This document shows, piece by piece, positions 35,693 to 47,511 of a DNA stretch of 64,000 bases (positions are counted from its first letter, which is position 1; each line of letters begins with the position of its first letter). Under the pieces are notes generated by a model. It had not been told where the DNA came from and ran no database searches. It was given only the letters and a program-made list of their open reading frames with translations. Origin of the DNA: Bombardia bombarda (lineage: Eukaryota; Ascomycota; Sordariomycetes; Sordariales; Lasiosphaeriaceae); the NCBI GenBank assembly GCA_030512295.1, contig JAULSR010000006.1, positions 930,001 to 994,000 on the forward strand, written 5' to 3'. A program made the translations under genes and the position numbers.

Positions 35693-36892
35693 CTAGCCGC
35701 GAAACCGAACGGCGGCGCGACGCTTCTTTCCAGCGGATTGGATGCTGATCGCAGCCGATATCCCAGGCGAGCACTTAGTGCCGGCGGCCAAAGGCATCAC
35801 CGGTGTCCAAGTGCCAGCGCCGCACTGCTGGTACGATGTGCCTCCGATGCAGTTCCACTGGCCTTCGGTGCTGCAGGCAGAACCAGCTGCCTGAGCACCT
35901 GAGCTAGCACCCGAGCCTGAACCAGATGAGCCGCTTTCTGGGGAGCTGGTGTTGGGAGTCGAGGCAACGGGAGCGGGGGCGGGGGCGGAGGCGGCTGTGC
36001 TCTGAGCCGGTGCTGCCGAAGCGACGGGGTTAGAGACAACCGGTGCGGCAGTCGGGGTGGATTTGGCACTCGTCGCCACCGTGATGAAGATACCGCCGAG
36101 CCTCGTCGTCGTGGGCTTTGGTGCTGCGCTGGCGGAGCCGCCGGATGAGCCACCCGATGCGCCGCCAGCCGAACCACCCGAGGAACCACCAGTTGATGGG
36201 GCAGTTGCACCGCAGTTGCCAACCGGAAACCTAAGCTCCGACGACGCAAAGTTGTCAACAGACTTTCCCGGGTTTTGGTACTTGTAGTCGAATTGCTCCT
36301 GCGTGGTGCAGCCATTGCCGATGTTTGCCACCAGCATATCGGGAAGAGCCTCCCAGTTTGCCTTATCGCCCGATGAGCCCGTGAGCGTAACGGGGGCGCA
36401 GTTCATATAAAACTCACGGTCCCCAATCTTGTTCAACCAGGTCCACGCAATCGTCGCGTTGCCCGTGGGAATGTCGTCCGGGATGGGGTACTGGTAAGTA
36501 AAGGGGTCCACAGCACTGGAAGACTCTCCCATGTTGCCAGGAGTGTTCTTTGCAGGGCAGCCGCCCTCAATAGAGTGGATGACTTTCCAAACACTGTTCT
36601 TAGTGGGCGCAGTGTCGTATGTGATGGAGACTTGACAAGATCCTCCTCCATGTACAGCCTGGCCAATGAAGGCCAGATTTTGTGACGAGCCCAGGGGCAA
36701 AACGTTGCTCACGCCAGCAGCTGAGTAAGTTCCCCCAACTGCCTGGCATGGGAAATCAGTACCATCTTTTAATAGCGGCCCGTTGTGAACAGCAGGGACG
36801 GCGAAGGGCTGTGGGCTGCTCATAATCATGTGGGCGTTTGAGAGGGCGGCAAAGCTGGCGGCCGTTGCGGCAATAGTCGTCTTGGAGAGCAT
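35693..36892 (-). CDS. AA11 lytic polysaccharide monooxygenase with C-terminal X278-like module
   Basis: Intronless, 399 residues from the ATG at 36892. The open frame extends 73 codons further 5', but only this start gives a signal peptide (1-20, ending SNA) whose cleavage leaves His21 as the new N-terminus, required for the copper histidine brace. The second brace histidine is His81 (AVHGGGSCQVS) and the axial tyrosine is Tyr162 (EFYMNCA); spacing in the mature protein (1, 61, 142) agrees with known AA11 enzymes. The catalytic domain (21 to about 228) is followed by a Gly/Ser and Pro/Thr/Ala-rich linker, then a small Cys-rich module, Cys340-Cys374 (QWNCIGGTSYQQCGAGTW), of the X278 type. AA11 enzymes oxidatively cleave chitin using copper and a reductant, outside the cell. 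The tail ends in a basic KKRR segment, unusual for a secreted protein. Confidence 0.92.
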   Translation of the reverse strand: MLSKTTIAATAASFAALSNAHMIMSSPQPFAVPAVHNGPLLKDGTDFPCQAVGGTYSAAGVSNVLPLGSSQNLAFIGQAVHGGGSCQVSITYDTAPTKNSVWKVIHSIEGGCPAKNTPGNMGESSSAVDPFTYQYPIPDDIPTGNATIAWTWLNKIGDREFYMNCAPVTLTGSSGDKANWEALPDMLVANIGNGCTTQEQFDYKYQNPGKSVDNFASSELRFPVGNCGATAPSTGGSSGGSAGGASGGSSGGSASAAPKPTTTRLGGIFITVATSAKSTPTAAPVVSNPVASAAPAQSTAASAPAPAPVASTPNTSSPESGSSGSGSGASSGAQAAGSACSTEGQWNCIGGTSYQQCGAGTWTPVMPLAAGTKCSPGISAAISIQSAGKKRRAAVRFRG

Positions 36893-39800
36893 GATTGCTA
36901 ATGTGAATTTCGAACCGTTCCTAACAAGTTCGAGTGCTGTAGAGGCGTTGTTGAATGACCAGCTAGTGGGCGTAGTTGAAACAGTATCGAACGATGTTCT
37001 TCTCGGTCGATATCGCGAAATAGTGTTGGACCAAGGATATGGCCGTTGTTTCGAGTCTCGAGTGACAGTAGAGAGAGTAATGCACCAGGCAGATAGTATC
37101 ACAACAAACAAGAAACAAAAGGTCCAGCCTTCAAGGAATGGACGAGGCAGCTCAAAGTCACCGAGGACAGAATGTGATGATAGATATAAAAGCTAAGGGT
37201 GTGACACCTTGGGCTTGGCTTCTCTCTTATATCAAGCATGATGGTGAAAGCAAGGCATAATCCGAAAAGGGGCTCAGCGCTGTAGGGCGATCACGAACAG
37301 GGGAGGACAAAAGGGGAAGGAGACGGTTACCAAAACAACCATAGCTGCCGAAATGATTGGACAGAGCCGAAGCGAGGTGAGCAGGGACCGCACCCCGTTT
37401 GCCAGACCGCTTGGACAAACGGATTCCCACTGAGCTTAGCACATTTCTAGCATCGAGAGCGAGCATCAAGGAAGGCAGCTCGAGCTTAGCCAGTAGAGCT
37501 CATCCATCACGTTGGAGCGACCTCACTTTGAGGCACAGCTAACCGACAACCGGGGAGAGGGGAGGATGCTGATCGAGCCCATAGCCAGACTATGGGTGGT
37601 GATAGGGTGACCTGAGCCCAGTCGGAGTGTTCCGAACCTGCGAGATGGGGCTAGGGTGGCAAAACATTTTCCACACGTGGTAGCCGTGGCGGAATTCTGG
37701 CAGGGAGCAACAGTGGTGGAATCTACGAGCCCAATATGACCCCTGACCTTAAGGGCAGCACGCCGAAGATGGGTTGACGTGAGGTGGAGGTTGGAGATCT
37801 GGTCCACAGGTATCCAGAGCTCCAGACTTTCTGGCTGTCTGCATGCAGGGAGGTCCCTGCGCTGCAAAGATCTCAGGCACAAGCGACTCATTCCATCGAG
37901 TGGTTGAGCGATGTCGCCACCGAAAAGCTTGGGCTCATCGACGCAAGTCACTCGCTCGTATTCGGTGAACAACAGCGGCTAAACACGTCTGTGCTTGGAC
38001 CTTTGCGCTGTCCTTTAGTTCCTCGTGATGGGAATCTCGAGTGAAGCTGACGACGTTGACAAGAGAAGCTAGGCGTGCGGGACCTGTAGCCGCCGCAGTG
38101 CGATTACACTCAGTGTTTCCAGCAAACGCGCAGGCCGTTATTGGAGGCCTTTGCTAACGGTCTGCTGGGTGCTTTGGTGATACTTCCATAGACAGGGAGA
38201 CGAGCCCTCCCTCCCACCAGCCCGTGCTTGCTAAGGAAGATATGGCAGGGGTTTCAGCTTTGACAACTTCCCTCCATCCACTTAACGCTGAGAGTCCATA
38301 TCACAGGGAATCCAAACAGACATCTGTGAACAGTGGAATAGAAATTATCCGGGGAAATCGATTGACTGGCAATTAACGCAAACTAGATCCGTGACTTGCG
38401 GGCGACGGGGCATACTGTTACCCAGGTATTCAATCGTCGCGACCAGTCGACACACTTATTAGATAGGTATTCCCTTGTCGCATCGGTCCCTGACCAATTC
38501 GATTGAGTAGGACAACGAGGAGATTTTTCTCCCTCTTTCCAGTCTCAGTCCGTCTCTCGTTCTCCATTGTTCTTTTCCCCGAGCTAGAGAAGGAGTGGTT
38601 GTGAGCGTCCCGATCGTTCTTGCTGTGGCGGCCTGGTTGCCCATCCCGCAACCACTCATCGTGCAGGATCTTGTTATGCCGGGGTTAGAGGAAAGTGCAA
38701 CCCTTGCCCAAAGAGCAGGGGGAGAAATGTGGGGTTCAGGGGACCGAACCGGACTGGTCCGCTGTAGCGCGAATGATGAAACGAAAAAGCAGGGTCAAGT
38801 TTCAGAACCTTTTGGTGATGGGAAACCCAATCACGACACTCAACTACTGTGTACATTGGAGGCATCCAACATTTTCCTGTCCAAGGCAAGGACAGTCTGC
38901 ACGTGTCCATCAACATGTGAGGAACGAGCGATTAAAGCCTCAATATGTTTGCCACCACACGCCGTGGGTGACTTTCTTATTTCCGGGCGTCAGGTAGGCA
39001 TTGCCATCTCGTCTGTATTGGCCAAGAAGCCAGGAATGCACCATGACCCTGGAAGGACCAAATCACGATACCAGTTCCAGGCTTCCTATCTCCAGGACCA
39101 GCCCTATCCAGATGGGGACGCGCCGTCCCCAAACGAAACACGCCTACAAGTCAACAACATCGAATGAAATTTGATCAGGCACGCCTCGTCGATAAGGCTC
39201 ACCTGGCATGAACCCTTATTTCGGTTGGAGGTACCGTGAGTCTGAGGGACTGAGGCGAAGTTGTCGCGCTCAGGCGGCTATTAATGGGAGCTCGTGATCG
39301 TCGCGGGGATGTTTTCTATGAGCTTGCCGTTTGTAGTATGTACCCAGAGTGGGTATGAGCCTGATAAAAATGCGCGGCATCAGCCTGTCAGACATTCAGA
39401 TGCCCAGCCTACTCTTACAATTAGGCATTTGTTTTACAACATGACTCCTCACAGCCAATCGCCATGAACGTTTCATCGTTTTTCCGTTTCAACGATGACG
39501 CCGGGTTGAAGTTGTAAAGTCAGCCAGTCACTTACAAAGATAATCACAGTCGAGTTCCATGTCTCCTCGGCCTCGTTGGCAATTGGTGAGTAGGTATTCA
39601 TATCCTCGAATGAAATCCGCTGGTGGTTGAAGTCATAGACCAAGCACACGCTCTCTCTATCGCTCTCTATCCCTCTCTCTTCCTCCCCTCGTTCTCTTTC
39701 GCTCCCCTAATACCCAACTATCAACCTCCTCCAACCCACCACCCCCTAAGGCAAAGATCCCTAGATACGTATGTAGGTCGCTAGTAGGTGACAGACATCC

Positions 39801-39946
39801 CCCTCTCAAGCAGGCTGACCAGCAACGCTGGCAGGGTGATTCGGATCGCAGTCTAGAAAGCGCAAAAAACAAGCAACAAGTCAGCACAAGACCATCTAGT
39901 ACACCAGCTTCAAACACAAACCTCCCCTCCCCATCACATCACCACA
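36893..39946. other. Three-kb region without a supported gene
   Basis: Starts with the AA11 promoter. Open frames at 37523-37972 (-), 37784-38044 (+) and 38595-39167 (+, 190 codons) were examined. None shows a start context, signal, domain or amino-acid composition I would call a gene; the 190-codon frame has no recognisable fold. A CTCTCTATC/TCCCTCTC pyrimidine tract lies at about 39,645-39,700. No RNA gene recognised. Confidence 0.5.
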
Positions 39947-40709
39947 TCACATCCACTCCTCCCACCCCTCCAACTCATCCTCCACGTCCTTGTCGGTCTC
40001 ACCTTCAAAGACATAGCCCGCTCTCGTCCACAGCTGCATCTTCTCCCTCCGGAACTCCTCCAGATCCCACTCCTTGGCCTCCAGGCTGCCCTTGTTCAAG
40101 AAGACATAGACCTCGGCCGCCTGCTCCTCGCCCTCGACATTGCCCTCGCCCTTGGCGTTGCTGACGACGTCGAGCAGCCTGACCTTGACCGTCCGGCGCT
40201 CGTACATGTCACCCTCAAAGTAGTCGAGCTTCTGCATGTTAGCGCGCGTCAGGCCCGTAGTGAAAGTCCCAAACACTTGGTGCGACGCGTCCTCGGTGAT
40301 ACCCGGGTAGTCGGCGAACTTGACACGGCGACGGCAGTAGCCGTGCAGCACGGCCGGGTGGAAGCTGTGCTGCTTCGCGATGGCTGCTGGCACGTCTTTG
40401 CTGTTGTAGCAGACGGAAAAGAAGATATCAGGGACCATCTGTAGAGTTTTAGTTCATCAAGTAAGGTAAGTTACATGCAGTGACCAAAATTAGGTTCGGG
40501 CCTTCTCATGGCGGCGGCGGGGGTGGGGGTGGGGGTGAAGGTCGTGGCAGCGGCGACGACGGCGGTGTCTCTCACATACCAAGGTTCCTGTGGCTTGTTA
40601 GTGGCTCTGAGCGGCAAACTGGTGATTACTGTCGCTGGACCGGAAACTCACCGTAAAAGAACGCGCGATGCGTTCCATCATCGCTCGGGCTCGAGGTTTG
40701 AGCCGCCAT
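39947..40709 (-). CDS. AIG2/gamma-glutamylcyclotransferase-like protein with an 8-nt microexon
   Basis: Exons 40709-40652, 40587-40580 (8 nt) and 40438-39947 give 185 residues. The microexon GAACCTTG lies between a CCACAG acceptor and a GTATGT donor and supplies Thr-Leu of the conserved Tyr19-Gly-Thr-Leu22 motif; without it the reading frame fails. The protein then reads MVPDIFFSVCY, CRRRVKFADYPGI, FGTFTTGLT and KLDYFEGDMYERR with the candidate catalytic Glu97, in the pattern of AIG2-like GGCT folds. Members act on gamma-glutamyl amine compounds or are uncharacterised; the exact substrate is unknown. The C-terminal Asp/Glu/Trp-rich tail is typical of the fungal branch. A TATA element lies about 115 nt upstream. 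Confidence 0.88.
40580..40587 (-). other. Microexon (8 nt) of the AIG2-like gene
   Basis: Flanked by introns of 64 nt (GTGAGT to CCACAG) and 141 nt (GTATGT to CTACAG). It restores both frame and the family motif YGTL. Confidence 0.85.
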
Positions 40710-40821
40710 GTTTCTTGGTTGAAGTGTTTCTCAGTTTGCTTGCTCAAGGCCGGTTGGGTTGAGAAATCCAGAGATGGGCATCGACAGGCAAGATTGGGTG
40801 TTAGGTTGCGCGCGGGGAAGA

Positions 40822-40827
40822 TTTATA
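40822..40827 (-). promoter_or_regulatory. Candidate TATA box of the AIG2-like gene
   Basis: TATAAA on the minus strand, 113-118 nt upstream of the ATG at 40709. Called on sequence and spacing only. Confidence 0.45.
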
Positions 40828-41334
40828 AGTTTAGGTGGCTGTCTGTAGATGGTGCCGACCGTGGGGGCATTAATGTCTGTGCCGAGTGCTGGATCAAATT
40901 GAAGTAAACCCTCAAGAGGCCAGTTGTTTGTATTTTGTGCTATTTGATATGAGATTGACGGTTAGACTACGTGGCGATATACATGCTGATCATCCCAAGA
41001 GACACCGTCTTCGCTATCAGTACTTCAATGGATTGGGGAAGCGGGACGCTCTTGTTGGTGTTGATAACGGGCAGGCTGCCAAGCAAGCGACTTCGGAATC
41101 ATTCAGTGATCCACCCACCCACGCAGGCGGGAAGTGACATCCAGCACTGTAACAACTACCGTCTCTGAGGTACTCATAAGTCAATGTCTAAAACGCACTT
41201 TGATGATCGCTCATGGTTTTTTTTCCATGGCTTCAGTTTCATTTCCCATCCCATTCGTTTTCTAGTATTTAAAGAAAACTGTGCATTATAGCCATCATCA
41301 ATTCATTCCAGCATCACTCATCGTAAACCGTCTA
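40828..41334. other. Intergenic region, AIG2-like promoter to DUF3433 3' end
   Basis: About 0.5 kb; the right part is the 3' flank of the membrane protein gene. Overlapping short open frames are unsupported. Confidence 0.55.
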
Positions 41335-44300
41335 TCAGGGCCTCCTCCTCCTTCTCCGCCTCAGCCACTCCCCCACCCCCTTAAACCCAAACCCCGACGT
41401 CTGCAATATGCTATCATCAACAGGCGTAACAAAAGGATCCACCTCAATCCCAATGTGCGGCTTCCCATCAATTCCCAAGTATTTACCAAACGAGTACGTC
41501 GGGGCAAGGTAGTGGTCCTTCATCAGTCCTTCTTCCCTCTTTGGCCTGCGGCGCTTGTCATGTTCTCCCCCATCATATTCCCTAGCAAGCCGGCTAGCTG
41601 CCACATACGCAATCAACGAGACAATAGTCGACGGCAGCCTGGGCAGGAAAGCCTTTCGTTCTCTGATATACAGCACTGTTAAGAGCACGATGTCGAGGGA
41701 CAAGATGACGAGACTGATGATGAAAGCTGCATCGTTCATAAATATCCGTCTCTCCTCGACCATCATAAGCCCCGACACATCAGCAACCGCTTCATTGGTC
41801 ACGGCCGCGGCCTGGAACATGTCCATGTGCTGCGCCAGGAGAATGGCAAACAGCCTCTGGTAAACGTCCTGCACCGCAGGTATCACAAGACTGGCATTGG
41901 GAACGCCCTGACTGGGGTCTACTAGCGCCGTGCTGTTGAGATAGTATTTGAGGATGTAGTTGAACTGTTTGGCAAAAAGAAGTTTGGTCAGCTGATAAGT
42001 ACATAATCTGGAACATGAAGTCGTGGGGTGTGTGCTCTGTGCTGGAATGCACGGAGTCTACGATATACGTACCCAATCCGTAGTGACAGTCTGATTGTGC
42101 CAACCGCATACGATTCCTAGCACGGGGCTGCACGCGTTGCTATTGATTGAATTCGCCTCTCTCACTAAAGCACGAGATTGATTCAGAGGTATGAAGGCTG
42201 TCATGTCGTCAAAGTCGCCCACACGCTCATAGCTCACGATACCACCCGAACGGCGGAAGCCGACCTGGAACATGGCAGTCTGCATAGCCGCCTCGCATTG
42301 GACAAAGCTTGACTGAAATGTCCTGTTCGTATCGTCAGAATCGATACGAAGCCATCCCAATATGAACTTATCCCCGCAGAAGCCTCCGTCTAAGGGATAT
42401 AGTTGGTTAATGACACGAGCCTCTTGAGGCGACAGCCAGGTGATACTCTCATGACTGGCACGCCCAAAAGGTTTAGATCCGTAGAAATTTTGACCGGTAC
42501 ATGTTGCCCATGATCCATTTTGGTGTTGGTACCTGTACGTAGGATCTTGAACCCCGGTCGGCACTAGCGAGACGTTGGCAAATGACTTTTCTTTCGGAGA
42601 TGTTGACAATGGCACACATGCTGATTTGACACCGAACCCTCTGACTTGGGCTTGGAAGATAGTTGAGTTATCGCCTAGCACCCCGCCGCCGTCTATCACA
42701 TCAAGTGGAAAGAACGCGTAATGGGGTACAGTCCAGGCCGGCAGGCTAGTGTTGGTCGAAAAGTTGGACCACAAAGCAAAGAAATGGTTCGTATATGATC
42801 CCCCCAGCTCCTGGGCCTCGGTGTGAAGAATCGTCTGACGCGTGAGGTTGGCGACTCTAGATGATCGGAATGTGACCGGATATGGGATTGTTACGGGATA
42901 TTCGTTGAAGATTCCACCTAGGCTGATCGCTAGGCCGTTTGCTAGGACAGCAAGGAAGCATATAGCTCCCAGAAGAAAGCTGCGTGACTTCAGGGCACGC
43001 ACAATGATGAACTGTGGCGGTATAGATGTATATTTGGCCTCAATGGTGCTTTTGGCCGACGCCTTGCCTTTGTGTAACTCTCTAAAAGGTCGAAGCACAC
43101 AAAGCAGGCGAGCAAGCAGGACAAGAACTGTTTCGAGCAGGGTAGAGAACGCTGTTGGAACGTAGTTTTCGAGAAGTTGCAGGACGGCAAAGTCTGAGCT
43201 GGGCAGTGGCAGTCCTGTATGCGTGGGTTAGCAAACATGTATCCAAGGGCTTTGGGACATTAATTACCATTCAAAACCTGTTCAGTTTTCTTGAAATAGG
43301 CAAGGACTCCAAGACCGCCAAGCAAGATTAATATCAAGACAACCCCAACATAAGGCTTCAACCACACCGGCTGTACCGGACGATACTTGAGGTTGCGCAT
43401 AGAAGCTGAAGCGGAGATAAGCGGAATATCGCGCCCTATCTTTACCAGTCTTATGCCCTGGATATGGCGATAAAGTACTGCGTCGTCCTCCAATAGAGTA
43501 TCCTGTTCCCCGGGGAAACGATCTTGAAGTTGTTTGTCATCGGGGTCACCAGCTTGGTCTTTTAAGAGAGCATACTGTTCTCCCGAAAGACGAGTTCGGA
43601 GTTCTTTAGCATCTGCGGCTCCTTGACTTGCAAACCGGCCCAAGATTGCTTGGCTAGATCTCATTATTTTGAGTGTGAGACCTATGCTTGCCGGATCTTC
43701 TGGAAGTTTGCTTAGAGCCCGGGAACATGTAAGAAGAAGTGTCAGGGTGATGATCGCTACCAACAGTAGAAGTCCTTCCACTGCTGCTGCGATAGGCCTG
43801 CTGACGGCAACTCCATATAGAGTTTGCTGAACAGTGCCCTGTTTCACCTCGGACAGGCTGGCCGGCGACAAGAGGTGAGACACTGCCACGGAGAACAATG
43901 CTTTATGAGCAGCTGAAAATGCATGGCCAAGTATGGTTTGGTTCTTTAGATCCGATGTCGATGCGTTCCAAAACGCTACAGCATAATTAACCATGATGTT
44001 TGTGGGCCAGGATATGTTTTTATCCATTAGTACTGGCCAAGGGTCGGGAAGGTAAGAGGCAGCATAATCGCGAGTTGCTAGTGTTGCTGGCGGCAGACCG
44101 ACGCCAAGGAGATATTCAAAAGCTGAGCTGTTGAACTCAGTTTGGTCGAGAGTTTCCATCGGACCTAGTTCTATCGTAGATTCGTCAAGCGGTCGGCTAG
44201 TCTCGCTCGATATAGATACTGAGACGTCTTGTTTCCCATATGAAGGACGGCAGAATAAAGCAGTGATATCTGAAGCCTTGAGCGAGTCATCTGCCGTTCC

Positions 44301-45363
44301 TTTGGCTGTAAAGGCATAAATGGCGAGGAACTGGTCTGAAGAATTCTTGCTGCAATCGGGACCCTCAAGATAATAGTCGAGGACGGCGTTATCGTAATAG
44401 CCAATATAAAGGATTATGGCACTGGAGTTGCCCCCAAAGCTTGACTGGAAAAAGGACACTCGAGTTGAGCATCCTTGGCCATTATCCATGTCGTAGCCAG
44501 TTCCGTTTCCGGTCACAATAGCCGGCCAGCAAGTCAAGTTGGTTGTTAGTTTAGTAGTCTCGATCGTCCAGAGATCTCGTGGGGCTGGCTTTGATGCAGG
44601 AGAGATTGGCAGAACTGCATAATCGGCGGTAGTAAAGGCAGGAAAGGTCTGCCCAAACCAGCCTATGGCGTAGGCTCCATTGAGAATCGAGCTGTCTATT
44701 CTCGCCGCCTGGTCCTGGACGGGCAGCAGAACTGAAGAGGTTGGCATTGTCATATTGGAAGTAAGGACAATGGCCTGAGTTCCAAGTATTGCAGCCTGCA
44801 GCGGAGTGACTCCCCAGAATACCAACATCATCACGGTTCCTGTGCAAAATACTGGCCAATGCCTTGTTCGGTTGTCAGCTACTTTCAGTACACGAATTGA
44901 GGAAGAAACGACATACTTTAGTTTCCAAGCTTTGAATGGAATAAATGCCAAGAACTCGAAAGGGTAGTCGAGGAGAAGGGAATTCTTAGCAACGGCGCCC
45001 CCTGGACGAGACAGCTCGAGCCATGGCTGCATCCTTCGAACGTCAAAGTCGATCCACGTCCAGACAAGACCGTATAAGACGGCGATAATCGTCGGCACGT
45101 ATAAGTAAGCAAATACCACACTGCTTGGCATATCATCGGGCGTATCCGTAAGAGCCAGCCCTCCTTGCCTCTGGGTTTTCTGCGCAAGGAACTCAATGAC
45201 GGCGGCAATAGCGAGACTCAAAACAATGACAGAAGTTAGGACTGGCGCCCGCATGGTGACAGGCTTCCAGCCATCTATAAAGAGTTAGCATTGTTGACAG
45301 TTGGTTATCCTGGAGGATATGGACTGGATTGGACGTACCTGCTCTCGAACGATTGGATTCCAT
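41335..45363 (-). CDS. DUF3433 family multi-pass membrane protein, 4 exons
   Basis: Exons 45363-45339, 45274-43268, 43214-42073 and 41964-41335 give 1,267 residues with all phases consistent. Joins produce SNRSRADGWKPVTMRAPVL, LNGLPLPSSDF and TDWFNYILKYY. The sequence has two similar halves. Each has a cytosolic block with a YVPT/YIPT-like segment and a 'RRMQPW' or 'LLCVLRPF' element, one or two membrane helices, then a long N-glycosylation-rich (Asn-X-Ser/Thr) extracellular segment; membrane helices also close each half (for example GVVLILILLGGLGVLAYF and FIISLVILSLDIVLLTVLYI). This is the layout of the fungal-specific DUF3433 family, of unknown function and probably located at the plasma membrane. 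The C-terminus is unusually basic, with eight arginines in the last ten residues. Confidence 0.85.
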
Positions 45364-46612
45364 CGCGACGTGGAAGAGTATGCCACTACTCGTATCAAAG
45401 GGTATGAAAGCTGTCGGCAAATTGAAGAGGCATCAACTCAAGCAAATTTTGCAAGATGAGTAACGCAGTTGGGAGCCATGCTTCACTCGACCTGTCGAGC
45501 AGAACAGGAACAAGATCATTCCTAGAGATCGACTAAGTCGAACGGATCGGGCTTGGTATATGAAGTCGAGGGGCATCCCATAATGAAACCTGGCCTAAGA
45601 AAACCTCCAGGCTTTTTCTGTCGACCATAGACAGCCTTATGATGTAATGAGGCAATGCTCGTTTCATGAGGCTCCACGGCGTCGAACTGTGCCTCTAGAT
45701 CAGCACCTATATGCATTCAGCGCGCTTGGGATCCAATTACCATTGGAGGACTCGGATTAATGCCACCCACAATACACCACCACCCTGCAATGATTATGCC
45801 GATTATCATTCGTTAATTCGGTCTGCAATTGTAAAGTAGGGTTGCATGAGGGCGAAGATAACGCTTATGATGCTCACATTCAAAATTTCGAGGTAAAGTT
45901 GGGGGTGTGCAGTCGCTCTTTCCACAGTACCTCCTAATAATAACGGAATAGGGCAGGGGCGAAGGTATATAACCCTAACCCACGTGTAGCAGAAGGGGAT
46001 GAAGAACTGAAGATGACGGCGTCGGCCACCTTCCTCTGAATGCCGCTCAGTACAAGATTACTCAAGGAGTGATTTAGGATGTCGTCTAGTATTATGCATG
46101 TGCAATATAATTAGTTTTTTATTTACAGTTATTATTACAAAATGCATGGGCAGAGTTGAGATCAATTGTGTCCTAGTTCAACATCCGATTTAGGAAGGAG
46201 CAAATTGAAATACACGCGGTATGTATTCTAGGTTACTTAGCATGGACGCAACCTCGGTGAATAGGTGGCGGCGTGAGTCACGGTGCCGGACCAATGAAAT
46301 GATGGGTAGGTGCACTTACACGTCACACAAGCTTACTGCAATACGGTTGCGCTTACCATTTCAGGGCCTCAAAGCCTGATGAAGCTCCATGGACACAAGG
46401 TACAAAAGCAAGCCACGAGCCAGTTTGGCTGGTTGCGATACTCTTAAGATTCCATGATCATCAATTAGGATCCACAGACAATACTTTATTACAAGGTACG
46501 GGCCACCTCATGAAAGATGGAATGCGCCAGGCAGACTCACCATCACTCTCCCTGAACACATCCAACGGAGATTGTTAACCCCCTCACAGCTATCTCACAA
46601 CTTGATATCAAC
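45364..46612. other. Divergent intergenic region, DUF3433 gene to GNAT gene
   Basis: About 1.25 kb upstream of both neighbours. AT-rich around 46,080-46,220. A small minus-strand open frame at 45522-45716 is not convincing. Confidence 0.55.
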
Positions 46613-47233
46613 ATGGCATATCCACAAAGCTTGATAAACGCCTGGCAAAGCGAACGCCTCGTATACCGGGCCATCGAGGACAATGAAGTCGACACGAAAC
46701 TCCTCTGGGAATTAACCGTCAATGATCCTATCTCGGTGGGCATGGGGAGCACTTTACTCTTGGCTCCAAGCGCCTTGACCAAGATGACGAAGCTCCTCAG
46801 TCTCAAATCTGGCAACCTTTTGCACGTTTTCATCTGTCTAAAGGTCACTGAAGAAGAGAAGGAGTCATCTGCCACGCCTACGCCCATTGGCCGTGTGGCC
46901 CTCTTTCCCGAGTTTAGCGACGGTCCACACCACCGAAATATGCTACTAGGCATCACCATTGGGGACGGATACCGCGGCAAGGGCTACGGCGGCGAGGCTA
47001 TCAACTGGGCTTTGGACTGGGGCTTCATGAGAGCCGGCCTGCATCGCATCGGCCTCGGTTGCTTTTCGTACAACCCAGCCGGGCTCAAGCTGTACCGGAA
47101 GCTTGGCTTTGTTGAGGAGGGCCGCGAACGGGAGTCGGTTCTGTTCGAGAGGAAATGGCACGATATCATCTTATTTGGCATGCTGGAACACGAGTGGGAG
47201 GCTCTTCGAGGAGTCGGGAAGAAGGAGAGCTGA
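46613..47233 (+). CDS. GNAT family N-acetyltransferase (RimJ/RimL-like)
   Basis: Intronless, 206 residues. Acetyl-CoA binding loop Arg121-Gly-Lys-Gly-Tyr-Gly-Gly127 follows strand beta-4 (MLLGITIGDGY); the next helix EAINWALDWGF, the strand HRIGLGCFSYN and the helix GLKLYRKLGFVEEGRERES complete the GNAT core, with the typical Tyr161 near the end. The N-terminal SERLVYRAIEDNE is the RimJ/RimL-type opening. It transfers an acetyl group from acetyl-CoA to an amine; the acceptor is unknown. Cytosolic, with no targeting signal. The ATG has the A-rich context ATATCAAC. Confidence 0.88.
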   Translation: MAYPQSLINAWQSERLVYRAIEDNEVDTKLLWELTVNDPISVGMGSTLLLAPSALTKMTKLLSLKSGNLLHVFICLKVTEEEKESSATPTPIGRVALFPEFSDGPHHRNMLLGITIGDGYRGKGYGGEAINWALDWGFMRAGLHRIGLGCFSYNPAGLKLYRKLGFVEEGRERESVLFERKWHDIILFGMLEHEWEALRGVGKKES

Positions 47234-47511
47234 GTTCAAGATGAAATAAACTTAATACCCACCTACTTTATGACGACTGGTGAGTTGCTAGAAAATTAAC
47301 AGAAGGAAGTCTGCCCCGCATTTGTATCTTTTCTACCGTCTGACTATCTCTCACTGTCATCTGAATTTCATCCTCTCTCGTCAACAAAACGGCACCTGTC
47401 ACCGGTCAAAACCTATCTCGTTGCCCGCGCAACCTGTTTGTAACTCTGTATCATAGCTTCCGCCTGCTTCTCCTACAGCACACTTCTTCCCCGACCAAAC
47501 ACACTCCAACA

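Noticed and set aside
38595..39167. 190-codon plus-strand open frame
   Set aside because: A hydrophobic start suggests a signal peptide, but the rest has no domain, repeated Cys pattern or family resemblance; overlapping frames on the other strand are equally open.
18937..45363. Possible metabolic or secreted-enzyme gene cluster (synthetase, AA11 enzyme, DUF3433 protein)
   Set aside because: No backbone biosynthetic enzyme, transporter or pathway regulator is present, and the neighbours are housekeeping genes on mixed strands.
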